Assembly: GCF_900112705.1 (NCBI RefSeq)
Contig: NZ_FOMR01000002.1
Span: 248,001-312,000, forward strand
Source of the DNA: Lentibacillus persicus
Lineage (GTDB): Bacteria; Bacillota; Bacilli; Bacillales; Amphibacillaceae
Length of the DNA stretch: 64,000 bases
Direction of reading: 5' to 3'
Position numbers and translations under genes: made by a program. This document shows positions 38,176-47,545 of this stretch, in pieces (positions within the stretch are counted from its first letter, which is position 1; every line of letters starts with the position of its first letter). The notes beneath the pieces were generated by a model. The model searched no databases. It saw only the letters and a list, made by a program, of their open reading frames with translations, and was not told the origin of the DNA.

Positions 38176-39105
38176 ATGATGGAGACAGGGGATAGCTATT
38201 CAAAGGAAAGTTTAAAAAGCAAGGGGTTCAAACTGTTACTGAAACTCAGCAACAGCAAAAAGTTCTGGAAAAAGTCGGGAGACGACCTGATGAAAGCAAT
38301 TGAAATGAGAAGAAAGCTGAGTGACGAGCCGCCTAAAAAGTTACATCAAAAACTAATAATCAAAAAGGGTGAAATGAACGGCAATTATTATTACGAGCTG
38401 CGGCCGAATCAAAAAAATAACAACAAACCGATTTTTTATGTGCACGGCGGGGCTTATGTCTATCGAATATCAAGACTGCACTGGAATTTCTTAGGCAAGT
38501 TAGTTGATAAATTAAATTGTCCCATCGTCGTTCCACTGTATCCCTTAGCCCCGGAGCATACGTATAAACATACGCTTCCGTTCATCTATGAATTGTATAT
38601 GCAACAATTAAACACGACGAAAAATCAGGAAAACATGATTATCATGGGGGACTCAGCCGGTGGTGGACTTGCACTCGTACTAGCGCAATTACTAAAGGAA
38701 AAACAACTCGAGCAGCCCGAGCAAATTATTCTGATCTCTCCCTGGTTAGATTTATCTTTAACAAACCCTGAGATTGCTCCAATAGAAAAGCATGATCCCT
38801 TCCTTGTCAGGGACGGGCTTATTGAAGCCGGGAAAATGTATGCTGGTATGACGGATACGAAAGATCCTAAAGTAAGCCCTCTATATGGTGAATTAAATGG
38901 ACTGGCAGATATCACACTGTTTATGGGGACACATGATATATTAGCAGCTGATGCCAGGAAATTTGTGGCAATTGCAAAACAACAAGGCACATCTGTTCAT
39001 TATATTGAAGCTGCTAAAATGGTGCATATCTATCCCATTTACAACTTCCCTGAATCAAAAATTGCTTTAAAGCAGATTGTTGATAAGTTAGAAGGAAAGG
39101 CTTGA
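38176..39105 (+). CDS. Alpha/beta hydrolase of the hormone-sensitive-lipase family
   Basis: The 309-residue esterase-like protein has the oxyanion motif YVHGGAYVYR (about 95-104), the nucleophile elbow GDSAGGG, and the acid and histidine of the triad in GTHDILAAD and MVHIYPIY. It probably hydrolyses small carboxyl esters. No signal peptide is seen, so it is cytoplasmic. AGGAG precedes the ATG by about six bases. It is divergently arranged with the acyltransferase and DUF6320-like genes, suggesting a shared pathway of ester making and breaking. Confidence 0.85.
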   Translation: MMETGDSYSKESLKSKGFKLLLKLSNSKKFWKKSGDDLMKAIEMRRKLSDEPPKKLHQKLIIKKGEMNGNYYYELRPNQKNNNKPIFYVHGGAYVYRISRLHWNFLGKLVDKLNCPIVVPLYPLAPEHTYKHTLPFIYELYMQQLNTTKNQENMIIMGDSAGGGLALVLAQLLKEKQLEQPEQIILISPWLDLSLTNPEIAPIEKHDPFLVRDGLIEAGKMYAGMTDTKDPKVSPLYGELNGLADITLFMGTHDILAADARKFVAIAKQQGTSVHYIEAAKMVHIYPIYNFPESKIALKQIVDKLEGKA

Positions 39106-39130
39106 TACGGGGGCACGCCGGAACGCTTGA

Positions 39131-39175
39131 TGAAAAAATCCTGGTATTTTCGCCATAGATACCAGGATTTTTTCA
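39131..39175. terminator. Strong bidirectional terminator
   Basis: Perfect 17-base arms (39131-39147 and 39159-39175, TGAAAAAATCCTGGTAT) around an 11-base loop, with A- and T-runs that serve both strands. It separates the alpha/beta hydrolase from ysnB. Confidence 0.93.
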
Positions 39176-39185
39176 TTTCACTTAA

Positions 39186-39698
39186 TTAAGTTAAAGATGT
39201 ATTGATCGATATATCATCAAGATGTTCGCCCTCAACCGTATAGAAACGAACATCGATGTTTTCAAGCGTATCCCACTCCATAACGATGTACGTTTTCTCT
39301 GTTCTGCCCCGAGGCAGCAAAACACTCCCTGGGTTTAATAAAAGCTGGTTACCGATTTTTTCTGCTCCAGCAGTATGTGTATGACCAAAACAGACGACTT
39401 GCGCATGTTCCTCTTCTGCCCTGTACGCAATCGTCAGTGGATTGGTTTTAACTTGGTGTAAATGGCCGTGAGCGGTAAAAAAAGTCAAATTCTCAATCGT
39501 GTTTACCTGCTCGTTTGGAAATCGGGCATCGGTATCGCAGTTGCCGGCGACTTTAATAAAACCATCCAGCACCGGATCATCCATTTCGAGTTCAGAATCA
39601 CCGCAATGAATTTTGTAATCCGCGTTGTGACGGTTGTTTATCACCGTGAGTTCTTCCTTCGAACCATGGCTGTCACTGACAATTAATACACTTGGCAT
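39186..39698 (-). CDS. ysnB: YsnB, MJ0936-type metallophosphoesterase
   Basis: The 170-residue protein is a calcineurin-like phosphodiesterase. The metal-binding motifs appear in order: SDSHGS (residues 8-13), CGDSE, GNCD, and the histidines in TAHGHLHQV and CFGHTHTAG. Family members hydrolyse phosphodiesters in vitro; the cellular substrate is unknown. It is the last gene of rph-rdgB-ysnB. Confidence 0.93.
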   Translation of the reverse strand: MPSVLIVSDSHGSKEELTVINNRHNADYKIHCGDSELEMDDPVLDGFIKVAGNCDTDARFPNEQVNTIENLTFFTAHGHLHQVKTNPLTIAYRAEEEHAQVVCFGHTHTAGAEKIGNQLLLNPGSVLLPRGRTEKTYIVMEWDTLENIDVRFYTVEGEHLDDISINTSLT

Positions 39699-39715
39699 GC
39701 TATCACCTCACCTGT

Positions 39716-40306
39716 TTACTGCTCGTGTTTGACCCAATCTTCTAAAGCTTTTATCGCATTACGCCGGTGACTGATTTTATTCTTTTCTTCAGCTGAAAGC
39801 TCAGCCATTGTTTGTGTGTACCCATCAGGTATAAAAACCGGATCATAGCCGAAGCCGTTTTCACCTGCTTGTGCCGTGGCAATTTTGCCCTCACAATAGC
39901 CTTTTTTGAATAGTGTGTCCTCTCCCGGCACAGCTACGGCCAGAATACAGACAAATCGTGCTGAGCGCTCGGTGGTGTCCTTTAATTCGTGCAGTACTTT
40001 TTCAATATTCGCCTGATCATTTTTTGGTTCGCCGGCATAACGTGCAGAATAAATGCCGGGTCGTCCATCGAGTGCATCAATGACCAATCCGGAATCATCT
40101 GCAAGAACCGGTTTCTGCAGTAATCTTGAGATTTGTTCTGCTTTTAAAGCTGCATTTTCTTCAAAAGTCGATCCAGTCTCTTCAATGTCATCAATTTCTT
40201 CGTTTAATTCCAACAGCGAAATGGCATTAATCCCATATTCAGCAAAAAATGATTTAAATTCTTTTGCTTTTCCTTTGTTTTTTGTCGCAATGACGAGCTC
40301 TTTCAT
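39716..40306 (-). CDS. rdgB: XTP/dITP diphosphatase
   Basis: The 196-residue HAM1/RdgB protein hydrolyses non-canonical purine triphosphates and cleans the nucleotide pool. It shows the motifs [11 protein letters not shown] (N-terminus), [25 protein letters not shown] and [12 protein letters not shown]. Its ATG overlaps the rph stop by 4 bases (ATGA type), so translation is coupled. Confidence 0.97.
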   Translation of the reverse strand: MKELVIATKNKGKAKEFKSFFAEYGINAISLLELNEEIDDIEETGSTFEENAALKAEQISRLLQKPVLADDSGLVIDALDGRPGIYSARYAGEPKNDQANIEKVLHELKDTTERSARFVCILAVAVPGEDTLFKKGYCEGKIATAQAGENGFGYDPVFIPDGYTQTMAELSAEEKNKISHRRNAIKALEDWVKHEQ

Positions 40307-41070
40307 GATGGATCTTCCTTCGTTTGAGCCGTTTCACCAATCCGGTTAACACGTTCTCCAAGAATCGTTTTTTGAATAATATTCAATTCCTTTACACCTT
40401 CATTCGCCAGTCCGAGCATCGTTTGCAGCTGATCACCCGTGAATGTAGCTTCTTCACCAGTGCCCTGTATTTCAATAAATTCACCTTCGCCTGTCATAAC
40501 GACATTCATATCAACAGACGCTTCAGAATCCTCCTGGTAATCCAAATCAAGCAACTCTGTACCGTCTGATGTAATGCCAACGGAAATAGCTGCAAGAAAA
40601 TCGGTTACGGGCATTTTCTTTATTTTCTTATCTTCAATAAGCTTATGAAAAGCCAGCACTACAGCAACAAAAGCGCCTGTGATCGAAGCCGTTCGCGTTC
40701 CGCCATCAGCTTGAATCACATCACAGTCCACCCATACCGTCCGTTCACCAAAACGATTAAGGTCAACTACAGATCTCAGCGCCCGGCCAATCAGCCTTTG
40801 AATTTCCATCGTTCTTCCGCTGACTTTACCTTTGGAAGATTCCCGTATATTGCGCTGCTGCGTCGCTCTTGGGAGCATTGCATATTCTGCCGTTATCCAG
40901 CCTTTCCCCTGATTGCGCATAAAAGGCGGCACCCGATCTTCAATACTTGCATTACATATAACTTTAGTATCCCCGAATTCAATTAGAACTGAACCTTCAG
41001 GGTGTTTAATATAGTCCGGTGTAATCGTTACTTGACGAATTTTATTATTGCTTCTCTGGTCTTTTCGCAA
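40303..41070 (-). CDS. rph: Ribonuclease PH
   Basis: The 255-residue phosphorolytic exoribonuclease trims tRNA 3' ends. It starts [20 protein letters not shown] and has the conserved [11 protein letters not shown] and [14 protein letters not shown] phosphate and active-site motifs. It heads the rph-rdgB-ysnB operon, as in B. subtilis. Confidence 0.98.
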   Translation of the reverse strand: MRKDQRSNNKIRQVTITPDYIKHPEGSVLIEFGDTKVICNASIEDRVPPFMRNQGKGWITAEYAMLPRATQQRNIRESSKGKVSGRTMEIQRLIGRALRSVVDLNRFGERTVWVDCDVIQADGGTRTASITGAFVAVVLAFHKLIEDKKIKKMPVTDFLAAISVGITSDGTELLDLDYQEDSEASVDMNVVMTGEGEFIEIQGTGEEATFTGDQLQTMLGLANEGVKELNIIQKTILGERVNRIGETAQTKEDPS

Positions 41071-41211
41071 TGGACCTATGCCTCCTTATTTATCACGTAA
41101 ACAGATAAAAAGCTCCCCTGTTAATTAAAGTTTCATTTTCGCATCCACGGTCATACTAACATATTTTTACCACTCAGACATGAAATATGAATACCATACA
41201 AAACAAAAGAA

Positions 41212-41235
41212 AAAGACTGCCGGGGCACAGTCTTT
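41212..41235 (-). terminator. Rho-independent terminator after gerM
   Basis: Arms AAAGACTG and CAGTCTTT flank an eight-base loop, followed on the minus strand by TTTTTCTTTTG. It begins 27 bases after the gerM stop. Confidence 0.85.
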
Positions 41236-41261
41236 CTTAGGATTATCAAGGATATAACAGA

Positions 41262-42362
41262 TTATAGTTTTTCAGTCGAGAAAAAGGATTGGGTCGTCAC
41301 CGGTTCCGTATAAGGTTCTCCATTTTCATTAAACAGCGTTTCGACATCTTCCACTTTTACTTCAACTGCTTCAACCTCTTCATCCTGTGTTAAGGTGCGC
41401 ACCAGTGTTTCCATAACTTCATTTGATATAACAGCATTATCTGTATCCTGCAGAACATCCTGGTCAAAAATGACTTCCAGCACGCCTTCATTTAAGCTCG
41501 GAGCAGTGGTCATCTCTGCAGAATTATTAAACACATGCTGCAAATTAGTTACAGTTTCAGGTCCTTCCATTAAGGTCTTAACCATTGCCCCGTACAACCC
41601 GCCATCCTCTACATTTATATGTTGTGTAACAGGGACAAAATACTGATTGTCACCTTGTGCCGAAGGGTAATATAATGTAACTGGCTTGCTATCTAATAAA
41701 TCCACTTCGGACTGCATAAGATTTATGCCATTTACTCTGGAATAGCCTTTTCCTATCGGCGTACCGTCAACAGGCATTGTATCCTGGTTTTCTCCATTAA
41801 TTCGCAGTTTCATATTTTCGACGCTGTCAAATTGTGTAACTGTGAACGTCATAGCCTGTAATATTTTTAACTCATTTTTTGCCTGATAATTTTTAAATTC
41901 CTCTGAAACATCGATTATCATCGTGCCGTTGTCTTGTATATTTAAAGAGTTAATTTGGGTTCCTGCCGGCAGCACAGCCTGAAAGCCATTAGGCAATAAA
42001 GAAGAAACCGGACCGTCTTTCACAAGATATTCCAACGCCTGTTTGGCAACTTCATTTGATTCTGCCTGTGGTAGCTGTAATGTCTGCGAGGCCACCATCC
42101 CATTTGCATCTAACAAGTAAAGCTGCCTGTCTACTGTTTCAGATGAGGCCGAATTATCATCCCCTTTCTTCTCTTCTTTATTATTCTTTTCCTCGGTATT
42201 TACGTTCGTTACTGCGTCTTCGTCCGTTTCAGCTGCTTCCTCATCATTAGGTGGCGGATCCATTTCTTCGCTGCCTAATGATTGCTCCCCTTGAAAACAC
42301 CCGGCTAAAATAATAGTAAGTAACGCCATTAGGCTTAATAGCAATCGCCTGTGCTTTTGCAT
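41262..42362 (-). CDS. gerM: Germination lipoprotein GerM
   Basis: The 366-residue lipoprotein has a signal peptide with lipobox LAGC (about 19-22), an acidic low-complexity linker, and two GerMN domains (roughly 100-205 and 235-350; each with the LxxLPAGTQIN-like and EVxF patterns). GerM is needed for sporulation and germination and interacts with the SpoIIQ-SpoIIIAH complex in B. subtilis. It lies between rph and racE in the usual order. Confidence 0.95.
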   Translation of the reverse strand: MQKHRRLLLSLMALLTIILAGCFQGEQSLGSEEMDPPPNDEEAAETDEDAVTNVNTEEKNNKEEKKGDDNSASSETVDRQLYLLDANGMVASQTLQLPQAESNEVAKQALEYLVKDGPVSSLLPNGFQAVLPAGTQINSLNIQDNGTMIIDVSEEFKNYQAKNELKILQAMTFTVTQFDSVENMKLRINGENQDTMPVDGTPIGKGYSRVNGINLMQSEVDLLDSKPVTLYYPSAQGDNQYFVPVTQHINVEDGGLYGAMVKTLMEGPETVTNLQHVFNNSAEMTTAPSLNEGVLEVIFDQDVLQDTDNAVISNEVMETLVRTLTQDEEVEAVEVKVEDVETLFNENGEPYTEPVTTQSFFSTEKL

Positions 42363-42441
42363 GTTTTTCCCTCCTGCGATGGTTTGTACTATTATATATA
42401 CGAGCTCAACAAAATTTTAGACCAACCTGTCTGCAAAAAAA

Positions 42442-42480
42442 TAGAATTCTTTCTGGATCTGGCCACCCAAAAGAATTCTA
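42442..42480 (-). terminator. Terminator overlapping the racE stop codon
   Basis: Perfect 11-base arms TAGAATTCTTT and AAAGAATTCTA flank a 17-base loop, followed by seven T on the minus strand. The first arm is the racE stop codon itself (TAG at 42480-42478). Confidence 0.88.
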
Positions 42481-43302
42481 ATTAATATGTGTGATCGTTG
42501 CTTTTTCAATCATAACTGACTGAAAGGAGTCAGTCGATTCTTTGAAAATTCTTTCTGTAATTTTTGCAAAAACTCCCATATTGCCTGTTGTATAAAACTG
42601 ATGTGCTGGTGCGTGCAGCCCTTCATTTAATACTTCATTAAATTCAAGAATAGTGCTCGCTTCACGTGCCGTCTCTTCACTCGAAGAAATAAGTGTTACC
42701 TGACTGCCCAAAACTTTTTGTATGGTCTCTTTTATCAGCGGATAATGGGTACAGCCAAGAATTAACGTATCAATATTACTGTTTGTCTTCAGGGGGCTGA
42801 GTGAATTTGTTGCAATTTCATCAGCTTTAGCACCAGATAAAGTCCCCTGTTCAACCATTGGAACAAACAAAGGGCATGCCAGCGGGCTGACTTCGATATC
42901 CGCGTTTAAACTTTTTAATGCCTCAGTATAAGCATTGCTTCTGATAGTGCCCTCTGTCCCAATAACGCCTATTTGTTGATTATTAGTGCTTTTAATCGCA
43001 GCACGTGCGCCGGGACTGATAACCCCTACCACCGGGATGTTTAATTCATTCTGAAGTTCATTTAAAGTAAATGCTGTAGCCGTATTGCATGCAACCACGA
43101 GCATCTTAATTTTCTGATCAAGAAGAAAATCCACCATTTCCCATGTGAATTTTGTTACCTCCTCCTCAGATCTGGGACCATACGGGCACCTTAACGTGTC
43201 ACCCAGGTAAATGAGTTTCTCTCGTGGTAACTGCCGCATCAGTTCATGAGCAACTGTCAGTCCGCCTACACCTGAATCGATAATACCTATTGCCTGATTC
43301 AA
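42478..43302 (-). CDS. racE: Glutamate racemase
   Basis: The 274-residue enzyme makes D-glutamate for peptidoglycan. Motifs DSGVGGLTV (N-terminus) and the two catalytic cysteines in VACNTATAF and LGCTHYPL are present. The start is TTG at 43302 with AGAGGCG upstream; no ATG exists nearby. It follows the MarR-family gene by 19 bases. Confidence 0.97.
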   Translation of the reverse strand: MNQAIGIIDSGVGGLTVAHELMRQLPREKLIYLGDTLRCPYGPRSEEEVTKFTWEMVDFLLDQKIKMLVVACNTATAFTLNELQNELNIPVVGVISPGARAAIKSTNNQQIGVIGTEGTIRSNAYTEALKSLNADIEVSPLACPLFVPMVEQGTLSGAKADEIATNSLSPLKTNSNIDTLILGCTHYPLIKETIQKVLGSQVTLISSSEETAREASTILEFNEVLNEGLHAPAHQFYTTGNMGVFAKITERIFKESTDSFQSVMIEKATITHIN

Positions 43303-43321
43303 AAAATCGCCTCTTCCAGCT

Positions 43322-43771
43322 TTAGTTATGTTTTAAATGATGCATCTCTTCATATAGGTAGGTTAACATTTCATTTAATGTTTCGGTCTGCTCAACCGAA
43401 AAGTTTCCCAGTACGTTGCCTAAATACTGCTGACGTTTTTGGATTACTTCCTCTATAATCGTTCGCCCTTTTGACAAGATATGAATTCTTACGACACGCC
43501 GGTCACTTTCATCTTTGACCCGTTCGACTAAATCATTTTTCTCAAGGCGATCTACCAAATCTGTCGTTGTACTAAATGCCAAACCATTTTTATTTGAGAG
43601 TTCTCCAATTGTTAAATCGCCATCAACCAAGAACTGCAGCGCTAAAAATTGTGGGGAGGTTATCGGATAGTGGTTAAGTATTTTCCGGCCGTTTTGCTTG
43701 ATCATGCCGGATATGTATCGCAATTGCTTTTCAAGATTTGCAATTGTTTCTTCTGGTATTTGTTCTTTCAA
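43322..43771 (-). CDS. MarR-family transcriptional regulator (YsmB-like)
   Basis: The 149-residue protein has the winged helix-turn-helix of MarR proteins (LTIGELSNKNGLAFSTTTDLVDRLEKNDLVERVKDESDRRVVRI, residues about 53-96). Ligand and targets are unknown. It sits between gerE and racE, the ysmB position in B. subtilis, and probably is in one transcript with racE. The start is TTG at 43771, with GGGGGCG upstream. Confidence 0.88.
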   Translation of the reverse strand: MKEQIPEETIANLEKQLRYISGMIKQNGRKILNHYPITSPQFLALQFLVDGDLTIGELSNKNGLAFSTTTDLVDRLEKNDLVERVKDESDRRVVRIHILSKGRTIIEEVIQKRQQYLGNVLGNFSVEQTETLNEMLTYLYEEMHHLKHN

Positions 43772-44035
43772 GGTTGGCGCCCCCTATATGTACCAAATTA
43801 TTTCGCTATTGAAATGGCTCGACGGAAAACAACGGCCAACTGTCCTTAAATGCCCGATTCGCTTTTCCAACGTATTTTAACATATTCAGACAAAAATATC
43901 AGTTGACGCTTAATACACGGGGAGGGTCGGTGCGGTGTCACACTACTAAAAAAGTTAAATAAGCTATGAAACAGCAGGGAAACGGATTAAATTCGTTTGC
44001 TGTCATAATATTATTTGAACTGTAAAAATGTGCTC

Positions 44036-44062
44036 ACCGTTTATACATAGTTTCATACGCTA
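44036..44062 (+). promoter_or_regulatory. Sigma-K promoter of gerE
   Basis: CATACGCTA (44054-44062) fits the sigma-K -10 consensus CATANNNTA, and the -35 AC dinucleotide lies 16 bases upstream at 44036-44037. gerE is transcribed by sigma-K in the mother cell. The rest of the 352-base gap between the MarR gene and gerE shows no other recognisable feature. Confidence 0.7.
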
Positions 44063-44123
44063 ATAGTGACTAAATAATTCACCCTTCATCTGCAGCTCTT
44101 TGACAGCAAGGAGGGGTTATCAT

Positions 44124-44348
44124 TTGAAGGACGACACGTACAAACCGAAGCAATTATTGACCAGACGCGAAAAAGAGGTGTTTGAGCTCTTAGTACAAGA
44201 TAAAACAACGAAGGAAATTGCCCAGGAATTGTTCATATCTGAAAAGACTGTTCGAAACCACATTTCCAATTCTATGCAGAAATTAGGTGTCAAGGGGCGA
44301 TCACAAGCTGTAGTGGAGCTTCTCCGTATGGGGGAGTTAAAGCTGTAG
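44124..44348 (+). CDS. gerE: Spore coat transcription regulator GerE
   Basis: The 74-residue protein is a stand-alone LuxR-type helix-turn-helix (LTRREKEVFELLVQDKTTKEIAQELFISEKTVRNH), the same length as B. subtilis GerE. It acts late in the mother cell on sigma-K genes, including coat genes. The frame is open to 44100, but TTG 44124 is preceded by AGGAGG nine bases upstream and gives the exact family start. Confidence 0.95.
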   Translation: MKDDTYKPKQLLTRREKEVFELLVQDKTTKEIAQELFISEKTVRNHISNSMQKLGVKGRSQAVVELLRMGELKL

Positions 44349-44349
44349 T

Positions 44350-44382
44350 AATACCGGCTTTCTTTAAGAGAAAGCCGGTATT
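44350..44382. terminator. Bidirectional terminator between gerE and the thioesterase gene
   Basis: Perfect 14-base arms AATACCGGCTTTCT and AGAAAGCCGGTATT with a five-base loop, between two convergent genes whose stops abut it. Confidence 0.95.
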
Positions 44383-44384
44383 TA

Positions 44385-44828
44385 TTACGTTGTAAGTAAT
44401 TTTTCTTTTATTGACTCCGATAAAGGAACCGGTTTACCGCTTTCCTTATCTATGTAAACCATGCGTCCACGGCCTGTTAAGCAGATCTCTCCATTTTGAT
44501 TTAATGCCATATAATGGATATCAAGTGACGTTTTTCCGATGTGATCAACCTTGACATATACCTTCAGATTATCATCAAAGTAAATTTGTTTATGATAATC
44601 ACATTGAAGATCAGCCACGATAGGCATGCCTGTGCTGGAATTTTTATCGTCAAATAGACCGGTTGATTTCATAAACTCAATTCTGGCTTCTTCAAAATAG
44701 ATGAATGGTGAAACATTATTCACATGACCAAACATATCCGTCTCAGAAAAGCGGACCTTAACCGGTATATGAAAAGAAAACCCCGATTGCCAATCTTCCA
44801 TACTTTCGATATATGGAATATTTCTCAA
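44385..44828 (-). CDS. Acyl-CoA thioesterase, YbgC/4HBT family (YsmA-like)
   Basis: The 147-residue hot-dog-fold protein has the 4HBT active-site motif FSETDMFGHVNNVSPFIYFEEAR (Asp in ETDMFGH, about residue 32). It probably hydrolyses an acyl-CoA. In B. subtilis the ysmA gene occupies this place beside gerE. The start is TTG at 44828, with GGGGG nine bases upstream. Confidence 0.85.
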   Translation of the reverse strand: MRNIPYIESMEDWQSGFSFHIPVKVRFSETDMFGHVNNVSPFIYFEEARIEFMKSTGLFDDKNSSTGMPIVADLQCDYHKQIYFDDNLKVYVKVDHIGKTSLDIHYMALNQNGEICLTGRGRMVYIDKESGKPVPLSESIKEKLLTT

Positions 44829-44852
44829 TTCAATCGTCCCCCTGGTTAAAAT

Positions 44853-44879
44853 GACCCTTACCTAAAACTGGCAAGGGTC
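44853..44879 (-). terminator. Terminator after sdhB
   Basis: Arms GACCCTT and AAGGGTC (44853-44859 and 44873-44879) flank a 13-base loop, followed by a short T-run on the minus strand. It closes the sdhCAB operon. Confidence 0.75.
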
Positions 44880-44910
44880 GTTGATAGATTAAAAGTAGAT
44901 TCATAGATTT

Positions 44911-45678
44911 TTAATGAGCTTCATCACTGCCAAAGAAGTTTTTGAAAGCCTGGATATTTGTATCACGGTTCATGGCAGCAATCGAAGTTGTTAATGGAAT
45001 TCCTTTCGGGCAAACTTGTACACAGTTCTGTGCGTTACTGCACCCGCCTATGCCCCCATCTTCCATTAAGCCTTCAAGTCGTTCGCTTTTGTTCATATCA
45101 CCTGTTGGGTGTGCATTGAACAGACGTACTTGTGAAAGTGCAGCCGGTCCAATGAAATCAGACTTATCGTTAACATTTGGACAAGCTTCAAGGCATACAC
45201 CACACGTCATACATTTTGAAAGCTCATAAGCCCACTGGCGTTTTTTCTCAGGCATACGTGGCCCAGGCCCGAGATCATAGGTGCCGTCAATTGGAATCCA
45301 TGCCTTAACTTGTTTCAGAGCATCAAACATTTGCTCACGATCAACAAACAGGTCACGGATTACCGGGAACGTGCTCATTGGTTCGAGACGAATCGGCTGT
45401 TCAAGATCATCGATTAATGCTGCACAGGATTGACGGGCTGTTCCATTGATTACCATGGAACAGGCGCCGCAAACCTCTTCAAGACAATTCATATCCCATT
45501 GGACCGGTGCTGTTTGCTCCCCGTCTGCATTCACCGGATTTCTGCGGATTTCCATTAACCCGGAGATAACATTCATGCCCGGATTGTATGGAACTTCAAA
45601 TGTCTCTTTATAAGGAGAAGAATCCGGACTGTCCTGACGCGTTATAATAAACGTAACTTTACTTTCTTCAGCCATCAT
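44911..45678 (-). CDS. sdhB: Succinate dehydrogenase iron-sulfur subunit
   Basis: The 255-residue subunit carries three clusters: the 2Fe-2S site in CLEEVCGACSM and later RQSC, the 4Fe-4S motif CMTCGVCLEACP and the 3Fe-4S motif CVQVCPKGIP. It passes electrons from SdhA flavin to SdhC heme and quinone. The ATG overlaps the sdhA stop (TGATG), so translation is coupled. Confidence 0.97.
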   Translation of the reverse strand: MMAEESKVTFIITRQDSPDSSPYKETFEVPYNPGMNVISGLMEIRRNPVNADGEQTAPVQWDMNCLEEVCGACSMVINGTARQSCAALIDDLEQPIRLEPMSTFPVIRDLFVDREQMFDALKQVKAWIPIDGTYDLGPGPRMPEKKRQWAYELSKCMTCGVCLEACPNVNDKSDFIGPAALSQVRLFNAHPTGDMNKSERLEGLMEDGGIGGCSNAQNCVQVCPKGIPLTTSIAAMNRDTNIQAFKNFFGSDEAH

Positions 45679-47441
45679 CACTTACTCCCTTCGCTTTTTT
45701 TAGTGTAATCCCGTTTACGCGGCGTAATATAAGATACATCGACTTCTTCATAGGAAATAACAGGATCTCTGCTCTTTTCATCGAACTGCGCGATTGTTGT
45801 TTTCAGGAAGTTTTCATCATCCCGCTCAGGAAACTCCGGTTTGTAATGTGCACCGCGTGTTTCATCTCGCTGTAGAGCGCCATTGGTTATAACCCGAGCC
45901 AAATGCAACATACTTTCCAGTTGACGGGTAAACATCACCCCCTGATTGTTCCAACGGGATGTATCGTTGATGTTTATATTTTCCCAGCGTTCCATCAGTT
46001 CCTGGATTTTCTTGTCTGCTTCTTTCAGCTTATCATTATAACGGACAACGGTTACATTATCGGTCATTAACTCACCAAGTTCTTTATGAATTTGATAAGC
46101 ATTTTCTGTACCGTCCATTTGCATTAGCTTCTCAAATCGTTCTTGCTCTTCTTTTTCTTTGTCCTCAAACAGTTTTGATGGTAAATCATCAACATGTTTT
46201 TCAAGACCATCAATATACTCAATTGCCTTCGGACCAGCTACCGATCCGCCGTAGATGGCTGACAGCAGCGAGTTCGCTCCAAGACGATTCGCACCATGCT
46301 GAGAATAATCACATTCGCCGGCGGCAAAAATGCCAGGGATGCTTGTCATTTGATCATAATCAACCCACAAGCCGCCCATTGAATAGTGGACCGCCGGGAA
46401 GATTTTCATCGGTACTTTACGCGGGTCGTCGCCAACAAACTTTTCATAAATTTCCATAATGCCGCCCAATTTAACATCGAGTTCTTTCGGATCTTTGTGC
46501 GACAAATCAAGATAAACCATATTTTCGCCGTTAATGCCCAGCTTTTGATGCACACAGACATCAAATATTTCGCGCGTTGCAATATCACGTGGCACGAGGT
46601 TACCATATGCCGGATATTTCTCTTCAAGGAAATACCATGGTTCACCGTCCTTATACGTCCAGACCCTGCCACCTTCACCGCGGGCAGACTCACTCATAAG
46701 GCGAAGTTTATCATCACCCGGAATTGCTGTCGGGTGAATCTGAATAAATTCACCATTAGCATATTTTGCGCCTTGCTGATAGAGAATACTTGCCGCAGAA
46801 CCTGTGTTAATCATTGAGTTGGTGGACTTACCGAAGATTATACCAGGTCCTCCTGATGCCATAATAACTGCGTCTGCCGGGAACGATTTAATCTCGTGAG
46901 ACCGTATATTCTGCCCCACAATACCGCGCCCTGTATTTTCTTCGTCAATAATAGCGCCGACAAATTCCCAGCTCTCATATTTATTGACTAAGCCTTCAAC
47001 TTCATATCGGCGAACTTGTTCATCAAGTGCGTATAGAAGCTGCTGGCCTGTCGTAGCACCTGCGTAGGCTGTTCTATGGTGCTGTGTTCCACCAAACCGG
47101 CGGAAGTCGAGAAGCCCTTCCGGTGTACGGTTAAACATAACGCCCATGCGGTCAAGCATGTTGATAATGCTTGGGGCTGCATCACACATAGCCTTAACGG
47201 GCGGCTGGTTCGCCAGGAAGTCTCCGCCATAAACTGTATCGTCAAAGTGAATTGCTGGTGAGTCACCTTCACCTTTGGTATTAACTGCGCCATTGATTCC
47301 ACCTTGAGCACACACAGAGTGAGACCGTTTCACAGGTACAATGGAAAATAAATCAACATTCACACCCGCTTCTGCTGCTTTGATTGTTGCCATAAGACCT
47401 GCAAGGCCACCCCCGACAACAATAACTTTACGACTACTCAT
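45678..47441 (-). CDS. sdhA: Succinate dehydrogenase flavoprotein subunit
   Basis: The 587-residue subunit oxidises succinate to fumarate. It has the FAD dinucleotide motif GGGLAGLMA near residue 10, the covalent FAD histidine in RSHSVCAQGG, and active-site arginines in the catalytic domain (GGTQHHRTAYAG, and RLGANSLLSA). It is the second gene of the sdhCAB operon. Confidence 0.98.
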   Translation of the reverse strand: MSSRKVIVVGGGLAGLMATIKAAEAGVNVDLFSIVPVKRSHSVCAQGGINGAVNTKGEGDSPAIHFDDTVYGGDFLANQPPVKAMCDAAPSIINMLDRMGVMFNRTPEGLLDFRRFGGTQHHRTAYAGATTGQQLLYALDEQVRRYEVEGLVNKYESWEFVGAIIDEENTGRGIVGQNIRSHEIKSFPADAVIMASGGPGIIFGKSTNSMINTGSAASILYQQGAKYANGEFIQIHPTAIPGDDKLRLMSESARGEGGRVWTYKDGEPWYFLEEKYPAYGNLVPRDIATREIFDVCVHQKLGINGENMVYLDLSHKDPKELDVKLGGIMEIYEKFVGDDPRKVPMKIFPAVHYSMGGLWVDYDQMTSIPGIFAAGECDYSQHGANRLGANSLLSAIYGGSVAGPKAIEYIDGLEKHVDDLPSKLFEDKEKEEQERFEKLMQMDGTENAYQIHKELGELMTDNVTVVRYNDKLKEADKKIQELMERWENININDTSRWNNQGVMFTRQLESMLHLARVITNGALQRDETRGAHYKPEFPERDDENFLKTTIAQFDEKSRDPVISYEEVDVSYITPRKRDYTKKSEGSK

Positions 47442-47545
47442 TAGGATTACTCACTCCTTGTTCTCTCTGGATTAAGGTTGTCCCTGAATTCATAAAGAGA
47501 CGGCTGCATTCATTCATTCCGTCCAATTATGTGGAAGAAACCTTA

